A stretch of 7,521 nucleotides of DNA from Bryobacterales bacterium (GTDB lineage: Bacteria > Acidobacteriota > Terriglobia > Bryobacterales > Bryobacteraceae), in contig PKYZ01000132.1 of NCBI GenBank assembly GCA_003132865.1, positions 473 to 7,993 on the forward strand, given 5' to 3'. Of this stretch, positions 1-5,941 are shown piece by piece. A program made the position numbers and the translations under genes. The notes beneath the pieces were generated by a model, which was given only the letters and a program-made list of their open reading frames with translations, was not told the DNA's origin and did no database searches. The number at the start of each line of letters is the position of its first letter. Position 1 is the first letter of the stretch.

Positions 1-120
1 CGGCCTGAGCGCCAGCGAATTCGGCCAACAGGTGCACGCGCTGCTCGCGGGCGCGGCTGTCGGCCTGAGCGCCAGCGAATTCGGCCAACAGGTGCACGCG
101 CTGCTCGCGGGCGCGGCTGT
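1..120. repeat. Perfect 60-bp tandem direct repeat (2 copies) at the window edge
   Basis: Bases 1-60 and 61-120 are identical at every position. The unit is 60 bp, a multiple of three, so it adds 20 residues (GLSASEFGQQVHALLAGAAV) without breaking the nuclease reading frame. RecB-family domains carry the GxxxH motif once, so one copy is surplus. Copy 1 touches base 1, so further copies could lie outside. It may be a real slippage or duplication event, or an assembly or contig-end artefact. Confidence 0.97.
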
Positions 121-646
121 AGAGTCTCCGGACCCGGAGGCGGCCAAACTGGCGGACCTGTTTCGCAAAAGCGCGCTAGGCCGGCGCGCCGCCACGGCGG
201 CCACCATCGAGCGCGAATTCGATTTCTTGATGGAGGTCGAAAACTTGGTCTTGCGCGGCCAGATCGACTTATGGTTTGAAGGCCGCGGCAAAACCGTACT
301 GGTGGATTACAAGACCGATCGAGTCAGCGCCGCCGACGTGCCGGTCCGAGCGGAACAGTACACGCTGCAGTTGCGCCTGTATGCGCTGGCGCTGGAACGC
401 CTCAACGGCCGCGCGCCGGATGAAGCGTATGTTTATTTCCTGCGGCCGAACGCCGCCGTGCCCGTGGATCTGCGGCCTTCGTTATTCCACTCGCCCGAAG
501 CAGCCGTACGCCAATTCCGCGAAGCGCAGGAGCGCCTGCATTTTCCGCTGCACGAGGGCGATCACTGCCGCACCTGCCCGCATTTCACTCGCCTGTGCCC
601 GGCGCGGCTCACGCCTGACGCTCCCGCTTCTCCCATCCAGGCTTGA
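2..646 (+). CDS. RecB/AddA-like PD-(D/E)XK nuclease domain, C-terminal part of a helicase-nuclease (5' partial)
   Basis: The frame is open through the left edge, so only the C-terminus is present; the GTG at 32 is unlikely to be the real start. Numbering from that GTG, the visible motifs are GQQVH (His22), a REF acidic segment (61-63), RGQIDL with Asp79, VDYKTD with Asp92 and Lys94, and QLxxY (113-117). These are the motifs of the RecB-family nuclease, which degrades DNA ends during double-strand-break repair and sits at the C-terminus of AddA/RecB-type UvrD helicases. The tail has three cysteines (Cys179, Cys182, Cys189; C-x2-C-x6-C), resembling the C-terminal part of the Fe-S staple of AddB/Cas4-like nucleases. 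The fourth cysteine would lie upstream of the window or be absent. Because the helicase part is missing, AddA, AddB and a stand-alone RecB-like exonuclease cannot be told apart; AddA-like is my preference. A 20-residue segment is duplicated at the start, and the 3' end overlaps the convergent enolase-superfamily gene. Confidence 0.82.
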   Translation, partial: GLSASEFGQQVHALLAGAAVGLSASEFGQQVHALLAGAAVESPDPEAAKLADLFRKSALGRRAATAATIEREFDFLMEVENLVLRGQIDLWFEGRGKTVLVDYKTDRVSAADVPVRAEQYTLQLRLYALALERLNGRAPDEAYVYFLRPNAAVPVDLRPSLFHSPEAAVRQFREAQERLHFPLHEGDHCRTCPHFTRLCPARLTPDAPASPIQA

Positions 647-1760
647 ACAACGGCAGATAGTTTTCCTGCTGGTACGGATGTTTCAGGATCTCCTCGATGT
701 TCAGATCGATGCCCAGCCCCGGCCGGTCTGAAACTTCGATGTAGCCGTTCACCTGGTGCACTGGATGGGTCACGATCTCCCGCTCCCACGGTTCGTTGAA
801 CTCGTCGAACAACTCATGAATGAAGAAATTGGGAATCGAGGCGTTGAGCTGCACGCACGCCGCCGAGCAAACCGGCCCTTGCGCGCTGTGCGGCGCGATC
901 ACGCCGAAATGCGCGTCCACCATATCCGCGATCTTGCGCGCGGCAAACAGCCCGCCCAGGTTCAGCGGCTCCGGCTGCAGGATATTCACGACCTCGTGCT
1001 TAAGCAACTCCGCGAACTGCTGCTTCGTCGAAAGGCTCTCGCCCGTCGCGATGGGCACCGGACTGCGGCGCGCCACCTCCACCATGGCTGGAATGTTGGT
1101 ATGCGGCACGGGCTCTTCGAACCACGTAGGCCGGAACTGGTGGATGGCTTCGGCGAACTCCACGGCGGTCGCCACGTTGAAGCGGCAATGCCCTTCGATC
1201 AGCAGGTCCACCGGCGGCCCCACGGCGTCGCGGACCGCCCGGATGATGTCCACTGCGAGGTCGAAATCGTACCGTGAAAGGAACCGCCAGCTCGAGCCAA
1301 ACGGATCGAACTTGAGCGCCGTGTATCCGCGCGCGGCGACCAGCTTGGCTTTCGCGGCGAAACTCTCCGGCGTGCGCGGGCCGCGATACCAGCCATTGGC
1401 GTACGCGCGCAGCTTTTCATGGCATTGGCCGCCCCACAGGTTATAGATGGGCTGATTGCAGGCCTTGCCGATGATGTCCCACAGCGCGATCTCAATGGCC
1501 GCTACCGCGCACATGTGGATCTGCGCGCCTTCCGTGTACACATCGCGAATCAAGCGCTGCGAAATGTTCTCCACCTGGAACGGGTCCATCCCCATCACCA
1601 GCGGCTTCAGCTCGTGAATGGCGGTTTCCACGGTTTTGCCGAAATTGTTCACCGTGCCTTCACCCACGCCGTACAGGCCTTCGTCCGTGGATACTTTGGC
1701 GAACACCCAGTTTTTCCAGGGATTGCCTGCGATGTAGGTGTCGATGGCTGTGATTCTCAT
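609..1760 (-). CDS. Enolase-superfamily (mandelate racemase/muconate lactonizing type) protein, probable sugar-acid dehydratase
   Basis: This 383-residue protein has the normal length for the mandelate racemase subgroup: an N-terminal capping domain (about 1-115) and a TIM-barrel domain (about 120-365). Visible catalytic-type residues are Lys150 and Asp152 (ALKFDPFG), Glu189 and His191 (IEGH), Glu215 (FEEP), Glu241 (ATGES), Glu264 (QPE), His291 (APHS) and Glu315 (IHEL). In galactonate and gluconate dehydratases the same places hold three acidic Mg2+ ligands and a His-Asp base pair. Members remove water from aldonic acids to give 2-keto-3-deoxy acids; the exact substrate cannot be read here. 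The ATG at 1760 is chosen because the family motif MRITAIDTY starts there. The frame stays open to an upstream ATG at 1826, but that would add 22 residues encoded inside the MBOAT gene. It starts 19 bp after the MBOAT stop with no clear Shine-Dalgarno, so it is probably translated from the same transcript. Family confidence is high, substrate confidence low. Confidence 0.88.
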   Translation of the reverse strand: MRITAIDTYIAGNPWKNWVFAKVSTDEGLYGVGEGTVNNFGKTVETAIHELKPLVMGMDPFQVENISQRLIRDVYTEGAQIHMCAVAAIEIALWDIIGKACNQPIYNLWGGQCHEKLRAYANGWYRGPRTPESFAAKAKLVAARGYTALKFDPFGSSWRFLSRYDFDLAVDIIRAVRDAVGPPVDLLIEGHCRFNVATAVEFAEAIHQFRPTWFEEPVPHTNIPAMVEVARRSPVPIATGESLSTKQQFAELLKHEVVNILQPEPLNLGGLFAARKIADMVDAHFGVIAPHSAQGPVCSAACVQLNASIPNFFIHELFDEFNEPWEREIVTHPVHQVNGYIEVSDRPGLGIDLNIEEILKHPYQQENYLPLFKPGWEKRERQA

Positions 1761-1779
1761 GAAAGGGATTGTAACAGCA

Positions 1780-3171
1780 TCAAAACTGGAAGTACACGAA
1801 TGGAATCGACGCGTCGATGACGCCAAAAACCTCGATGCAGAAGAACATCAGGGCCAGCGCGGAAGCGTAGGCCAACATGGGCGCCTTCAGCACACGCTCG
1901 AACCAATCGAGCTTCTCCTCCAACACCGCCAGCACCAGCGCAATCAGTATCAACTCGAAATGCCAAGCCGCGAGTAACAGGTGTCCATGTCCGCGAAACA
2001 TCTCGTGCAGAACCTGTAGACTCTGCGGGAGATCGGCGGCGCGAAAGAAAACCCAACCGATCATGACCAGTGCGAAAGTGACGATCGCCTTCAACGGATA
2101 GAGCCAATTCCAATCCTCGCGGACCGGCTTGTCGCCGCGAAAGACACGCTCCAGGCCGAGCAGCGCGCCATGGTAGCCTCCCCAGATTACGAAGTTCCAA
2201 CTCGCGCCGTGCCACAGCCCGCCGAGCAGCATGGTGAGCATCAAATTGCGGTAGGTCATCCAGCGTCCCCGCCGATTGCCACCCAATGAGAAGTACAGAT
2301 AGTCGCGCAGCCAGGTGGATAGCGAGATGTGCCAGCGGCGCCAGAAGTCCGTGATGCTCGCGGCCAGGTACGGCCGCCGGAAGTTCACGGGGAAATGGAA
2401 GCCCAGCAGCTTCGCCATGCCGATGGCCATGTCCGTATAGCCGGAAAAATCGAAGTAGATCTGCATCCCGAACGCCACTACTCCGCTCCAGGCGGTCAGC
2501 CAGCCGGGATTTCCGGACACGTTCTTGAAATAGTCGTTGGCCACTTTGGCGAACTGATCGGCGAACGCCATCTTCTTGGTGAGGCCCAGCGCAATCAGCA
2601 AGACCCCGCGCGAGACATCCTCGGCCGACGGCGGCTGCCAGTGGAAAAAATCGTGAAAGAAATTGCGCGCGCGAACGATGGGCCCGGCTACCAGTTGCGG
2701 GAAGAAGCAGATGAACAGCGCATAGTCGATGGGATTGCGCACGGCCTGCTGTTCGCCGCGATATACATCCACCACGTAGGACATGCTTTGAAAAGTGTGG
2801 AAACTGATGCCCAGGGGCAGCACGATATTCAGGAAGAACGAATGCGCGGGCTTGTCCAGCACCCACGCCAGGTTGCTGCCCAGAAAATTGTAGAACTTGA
2901 AGAAGCCGAGAAAGCCGAGGTTCGCGCACAGGCTCAGGATCAGGACCGTTTTCCTCCGCGGACCCGGTGGGACCTTCTCCAGCCAGATACCAGCCGTGTA
3001 ATCGATTGCGGTCAAAGTCAACAACAGCGGAATGAATTTGTAATTCCAACTTCCGTAAAAGAAATAACTGGCGGCCAGCAGAATATACTTGCGGAGGGGG
3101 CGAGGGCTCGTGTAGAACAACGCCAGCACTACGGCGAGGAACAAAAAGAAATGTGCGGTGTTGAAGAGCAT
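1780..3171 (-). CDS. MBOAT-family membrane O-acyltransferase, AlgI-like
   Basis: This 463-residue polytopic membrane protein has roughly ten or more hydrophobic segments, for example about 4-20, 75-95, 113-133, 148-165, 188-205, 228-247, 308-330, 360-378, 403-418 and 434-460. The signature region is clear: DFWRRWHISLSTWLRDY with His281, then GGLWHGASW with His321, the expected catalytic histidine of MBOAT enzymes. Also typical are the early SYFFYGSWNY stretch (35-44) and QIYFDFSGYTDMAIG (237-251). AlgI-type members move an acyl group, usually acetyl, across the inner membrane for transfer to an extracytoplasmic polysaccharide, working with an SGNH-fold partner such as AlgJ or AlgX. Such a partner is encoded just upstream, with only 8 bp between its stop and this ATG. 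The acceptor is unknown: no alginate, cellulose or teichoic-acid synthesis gene lies in the window, so I give no gene symbol. The start is an ATG with the expected hydrophobic N-terminus and length; the Shine-Dalgarno is weak. Confidence 0.93.
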   Translation of the reverse strand: MLFNTAHFFLFLAVVLALFYTSPRPLRKYILLAASYFFYGSWNYKFIPLLLTLTAIDYTAGIWLEKVPPGPRRKTVLILSLCANLGFLGFFKFYNFLGSNLAWVLDKPAHSFFLNIVLPLGISFHTFQSMSYVVDVYRGEQQAVRNPIDYALFICFFPQLVAGPIVRARNFFHDFFHWQPPSAEDVSRGVLLIALGLTKKMAFADQFAKVANDYFKNVSGNPGWLTAWSGVVAFGMQIYFDFSGYTDMAIGMAKLLGFHFPVNFRRPYLAASITDFWRRWHISLSTWLRDYLYFSLGGNRRGRWMTYRNLMLTMLLGGLWHGASWNFVIWGGYHGALLGLERVFRGDKPVREDWNWLYPLKAIVTFALVMIGWVFFRAADLPQSLQVLHEMFRGHGHLLLAAWHFELILIALVLAVLEEKLDWFERVLKAPMLAYASALALMFFCIEVFGVIDASIPFVYFQF

Positions 3172-3179
3172 GGATCAGA

Positions 3180-4325
3180 TCATCTCGCGGCCCGCTCGCC
3201 CGGCGGCCCGAGTATGCGGGCAACTTCGTCCGCGAGCATCGCTGAAAACCTTTCCACTCCATCCCGGTTCAGGTGCATCGCGTCTTTGAAGAACTCGGGA
3301 TGCTCCAGGGAATCGAAGAGGTGTTCGTTCGCCAGGATCACGTTGGGGCGGGACGCCAACTCCCGGATGGAGCTGCTGCGTTTCTTCACCAGGTAGTCGG
3401 GGCGCGGTATCGGGCCGCGCGGCAACCGGAAAAAGATGACTTTGGTGCGCGACTCGCGATAGCGATCGGCGGTGCGCCCCAGCCACGTGCGAAGGAAATG
3501 AGCCAGGCGTCCGGTCTGCGGATTGGGCTCGTGAATCAGAAAAGAACGCACCGTGCCCTTCTGCTCCTCGGTCATTCCGGGAGGATACGTCGCAGTGAGG
3601 GTGGACCAATCGATCTGCAGGCCCACCATATTGCTGGACGACTCCACATAGTTGTAGGTCCAGTCGGGCCAACCCTGATGGCAGAGTCGAACGTAGGCGA
3701 TGCGCTTCAGCGGATGCGCAAGAAACGCCTGAATGTCGCTCTGGAGCGCGATCCCCTTCAACACGGCGCCGCGCAGGGCTTCCAATTGAACCTCGCGGCT
3801 GTGAAACGATTGGGCGAACTTGATCGTGTCACCCAACCGAAGCCTGGCAATCGAATAGTGCAGCGCGCGAATATCGTCATCGGGGTTGAACAAACGGTCC
3901 TCATCGTCGTAGTCGTCGATCCCAAACACAATCGCGCGATAGCGGCGCGCCGTGGGATCCAGGTCGCGCAGCAAGTAGTACCAGGCTCGCGGATCGCTAC
4001 CGGCCACGCCGGCGGTCCGGACGACATAGCCGGTCTGCCGCGGCCGCAGATCCACTCCCTTTGGCACGTAGCCCATGCGCGAATTGCCGAGAGTCACGAC
4101 GAGGTTGTCGCCGGCCTTGTACTGCGCCTCCTTTTCCCGCCAAAGGATCAACTCCAGGAGTCCGGCTGAGGAATCCGGCTCCAGAATGGAGCAGTACAGG
4201 CGCGTGCGAAACAGGAGCGCATCCAGGCCGAACAGGCCCAGGCATGCGAGCAGCAGCGTGAGGGCGATGCGGCGTCGCTTGCGGACAGGCGTGGTTGCGA
4301 GAGGAGGCGAAGGTGCGATTGCCAT
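3180..4325 (-). CDS. Membrane-anchored SGNH-hydrolase-fold protein (AlgJ/AlgX/DltD-like partner of MBOAT)
   Basis: From ATG 4325 the protein has 381 residues. An in-frame TTG at 4334 would add three; neither has a good Shine-Dalgarno, and the ATG is preferred. A basic stretch (KRRR) is followed by one hydrophobic segment (about 20-40), then a long soluble part, so it is probably an inner-membrane anchor with an outward-facing domain. Counting from the TTG (subtract 3 for the ATG start), GNSRMG at 83-88 fits the nucleophile block I (Ser85), and DAMH at 351-354 fits the C-terminal Asp-x-x-His block (Asp351, His354). These complete an SGNH-type triad. Conserved blocks II and III are not obvious, as is common in AlgJ- and DltD-like proteins. 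The role inferred from family and position is to take the acyl group delivered by the neighbouring MBOAT protein and transfer it to a polysaccharide or other envelope acceptor. It is the first gene of the minus-strand cluster. It could also be an esterase that removes acyl groups. Confidence 0.75.
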   Translation of the reverse strand: MAIAPSPPLATTPVRKRRRIALTLLLACLGLFGLDALLFRTRLYCSILEPDSSAGLLELILWREKEAQYKAGDNLVVTLGNSRMGYVPKGVDLRPRQTGYVVRTAGVAGSDPRAWYYLLRDLDPTARRYRAIVFGIDDYDDEDRLFNPDDDIRALHYSIARLRLGDTIKFAQSFHSREVQLEALRGAVLKGIALQSDIQAFLAHPLKRIAYVRLCHQGWPDWTYNYVESSSNMVGLQIDWSTLTATYPPGMTEEQKGTVRSFLIHEPNPQTGRLAHFLRTWLGRTADRYRESRTKVIFFRLPRGPIPRPDYLVKKRSSSIRELASRPNVILANEHLFDSLEHPEFFKDAMHLNRDGVERFSAMLADEVARILGPPGERAAR

Positions 4326-4385
4326 TGGCGTCAAAGACGGTTAGATTGTGCGAGACGAACCATTAGCAGGCGGCCAACACCGGCG

Positions 4386-4402
4386 AGCGGGGTTTCCCCG
4401 CT
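4386..4402 (-). other. Perfect 7-bp stem, 3-nt loop hairpin in the predicted 5' leader
   Basis: The arms AGCGGGG (4386-4392) and CCCCGCT (4396-4402) pair perfectly around a TTT loop (AAA in the minus-strand RNA). If transcription starts near 4402, this stem-loop is at the very 5' end of the minus-strand mRNA, where it could slow 5'-dependent decay. There is no T-run on either side, so it is not a canonical terminator. Confidence 0.5.
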
Positions 4403-4408
4403 TTGCGC

Positions 4409-4417
4409 ATTCTAGCA
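4409..4417 (-). promoter_or_regulatory. Predicted extended -10 promoter for the SGNH-MBOAT-enolase cluster
   Basis: Read on the minus strand, the bases are TGCTAGAAT, matching the extended -10 form TGnTATAAT at all but one hexamer position. No recognisable -35 lies 16-18 bp upstream, which extended -10 promoters tolerate. The predicted start, near 4402, gives a leader of about 77 nt before ATG 4325. This is a prediction from motif and position only. Confidence 0.45.
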
Positions 4418-4471
4418 TTGGTTCAAGCCGCCCGTGGACCGCCTTACAACAAACAGCGTGCGTAGCGCCCT

Positions 4472-4480
4472 TGTTATACT
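4472..4480 (+). promoter_or_regulatory. Predicted extended -10 promoter for gltX-glnS
   Basis: The bases TGTTATACT match TGnTATAAT with a single hexamer mismatch. The -10 hexamer ends 9 bp before the gltX ATG at 4490, so transcription would begin at about 4486-4488. That leaves a leader of only a few bases. No convincing -35 is present at 16-18 bp spacing (4451-4458 is A-rich but unlike TTGACA). Confidence 0.55.
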
Positions 4481-4489
4481 GGGCCTTTA

Positions 4490-5926
4490 ATGCTACGAGT
4501 TCGCTTCGCGCCGTCTCCCACCGGCTTTCTCCATATCGGCAGCGCGCGCACCTTCATCTTCAACTGGCTATACGCGCGCCATCACGGCGGCGCGATGATC
4601 CTGCGCATCGACGATACCGACGTCGAGCGCAATACGCAGTCTTCGCTCGATTCCATTTTCGATGGGCTGCGCTGGCTGGATCTTGGATGGGACGAGCAGT
4701 ATCGCCAATCCGAGCGCCCGGCGGTGCATCGGGAAACCGCGCAGGCCATCTTCCAGAAGGGGATGGCGTATCGCGACTTCACGCCCGCCCAAGCCGACGC
4801 CGGCGAATCGGCGCGCGGCGAGGGCACGTGGCTGTTCAATCCGGGCATGCGCGGGCTTTCCGCCGCCGAGAGCGACCGGCGCGCCGGGGCCGGAGAGCCG
4901 TTTGTGCTGCGCTTCCGCGTGCCGCGCGATCGCGCCGCCAACGTGTGCTTTCGCGACGCCGTCTACGGCGAGCAGATCAAATCCACGGCGGATATCGAGG
5001 ACTTCGCGCTGTTGCGCAGCAATGGCATGCCGACTTATCACCTGGCTTCCTGCGCGGACGACGCCGACTTGCGCATCAGTCACATCATCCGCGGCCAGGA
5101 CCATCTCACGAACACGTTCAAGCACGTGCTCATCTTCGAAGCCGCGGGCGCCACACCGCCGCAATTCGCGCACCTGCCGCTGCTGATCGCTCCGGATGGC
5201 GCCAAGCTTTCCAAGCGCCGGCACGGCCCGGTTGTGAGCGTGACCACGTATCGCGACAACGGCTTCCTCCCGGAAGCTTTCGTGAATTTCCTGTGCCTGC
5301 TGGGCTGGTCGCCCAAAGACGATCGCGACCGGATGAGCCGCCAGGAATTGATCGACGCGTTTTCCTTTGAAGGCGTCAATCGCAGCAACGCGGTAGTGAA
5401 TTTCACCGAAGTTGACCCCATCGATCCCAAAGCGCTGTGGCTCAATGGGGAGCACATCCGGGCGCTGCCAGTGGAAGATCTCGCCGATCGCCTGCTGCCA
5501 TTCGTGCACGCCGCCGGCTTTAACGTGGACCGCGCCAGAATGCTGCGAATCACTCCCCTAGTGCAGGAGCGTATCAAATTATTGCGCGATGTGCTGACCG
5601 TAGCCGATTTCTTCTTTGCCGATCAGTTGCCGCCTTATGACAGCGCCGAGCTGATCCCGCCGAAAGGCGACGCAGCCATGGCGTTGCGCGCGCTGCAGCG
5701 CGGCGGCGAGGCGCTTGGCACCGCCGAGTTCACGCACGACGCGCTGGAACAGACGCTAAGGTCGGCGGCCGGCGCGCTTGGAATCAAAACCGGCCAGATG
5801 TTTCAGCCGATTCGCGTGGCCGTCTGTGGCCGCAAGAACGCGCCGCCGCTGTTTGCGACCCTCGAGGTGCTCGGCCGCGACACCTCGATCGCGCGCATCG
5901 GCCAGGCAATTCACAAGTTGCAGTAG
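4490..5926 (+). CDS. gltX: Glutamyl-tRNA synthetase
   Basis: This 478-residue class I aminoacyl-tRNA synthetase has full GluRS length. It joins glutamate to tRNA-Glu in the cytoplasm through a glutamyl-adenylate. The N-terminus has RFAPSPTG (5-12) and HIGS (15-18), the HIGH-type signature; LRIDDTD (38-44) and RGQDHL (201-206) follow. KLSKR (239-243) is the KMSKS-type loop. The rest (about 310-478) corresponds to the helical anticodon-binding part, so this is not the shortened GluQ-RS. The AYRDFT region (93-98) and NPGMR (117-121) lack the Cys residues that bind zinc in E. coli GluRS. The region before WLNGEHIR (317-324) seems to carry a few extra residues compared with the usual form. It starts at the first ATG after a predicted promoter, with no Shine-Dalgarno, and is followed at 15 bp by glnS. 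Whether it also mischarges tRNA-Gln cannot be judged from sequence alone; the adjacent GlnRS makes a discriminating enzyme more likely. Confidence 0.96.
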   Translation: MLRVRFAPSPTGFLHIGSARTFIFNWLYARHHGGAMILRIDDTDVERNTQSSLDSIFDGLRWLDLGWDEQYRQSERPAVHRETAQAIFQKGMAYRDFTPAQADAGESARGEGTWLFNPGMRGLSAAESDRRAGAGEPFVLRFRVPRDRAANVCFRDAVYGEQIKSTADIEDFALLRSNGMPTYHLASCADDADLRISHIIRGQDHLTNTFKHVLIFEAAGATPPQFAHLPLLIAPDGAKLSKRRHGPVVSVTTYRDNGFLPEAFVNFLCLLGWSPKDDRDRMSRQELIDAFSFEGVNRSNAVVNFTEVDPIDPKALWLNGEHIRALPVEDLADRLLPFVHAAGFNVDRARMLRITPLVQERIKLLRDVLTVADFFFADQLPPYDSAELIPPKGDAAMALRALQRGGEALGTAEFTHDALEQTLRSAAGALGIKTGQMFQPIRVAVCGRKNAPPLFATLEVLGRDTSIARIGQAIHKLQ

Positions 5927-5929
5927 GAG
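5925..5929 (+). promoter_or_regulatory. Ribosome binding site of glnS
   Basis: AGGAG overlaps the TAG stop codon of gltX and lies 12 nt before the ATG at 5942, slightly longer than usual spacing. Its overlap with the upstream stop supports coupled translation from a shared mRNA. Confidence 0.5.
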
Positions 5930-5941
5930 TTTCCGGATATT

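Larger units (their letters stand above)
4326..4489. other. Divergent intergenic region between the acyl-transfer cluster and gltX
   Basis: This 164-bp stretch separates two divergent transcription units. It holds an extended -10 element for each direction, a short perfect hairpin, and a loose inverted repeat (GAACCA at 4357-4362 and TGGTTC at 4419-4424). I see no tRNA, riboswitch-like fold or small ORF of credible coding quality in it. Confidence 0.7.

Noticed and set aside
1..120. Edge repeat read as part of a CRISPR array
   Set aside because: The two copies abut directly with no spacer and both are in-frame coding sequence of the nuclease gene.
1761..1826. Upstream ATG start for the enolase-family gene
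   Set aside because: The added 22 residues have no similarity to the family N-terminus and would be encoded within the MBOAT gene; the family motif begins at the ATG at 1760.
1757..3262. A 501-codon open frame on the minus strand over the MBOAT gene
   Set aside because: It is a shifted frame of the MBOAT gene, kept open by GC-rich codon use. Its translation is Arg/Ala/Gly-rich with no family motif, whereas the MBOAT frame has clear membrane segments and catalytic histidines.
2329..3396. A 355-codon plus-strand open frame antisense to MBOAT and the SGNH gene
   Set aside because: It spans two well-supported genes, shows no recognisable domain and has the composition of an antisense shadow.
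4386..4402. Hairpin read as a Rho-independent terminator
   Set aside because: There is no T-run after the stem on either strand, and it lies between two diverging gene starts, where no transcript needs to end.
4568..5509. A 313-codon minus-strand open frame antisense to gltX
   Set aside because: It lies wholly inside gltX on the opposite strand, and its His/Arg/Ala-rich translation has no motif.
4490..5926. GluQ-RS (tRNA-Asp queuosine-modifying GluRS paralogue)
   Set aside because: GluQ-RS lacks the anticodon-binding half; this protein is full GluRS length with that region present.
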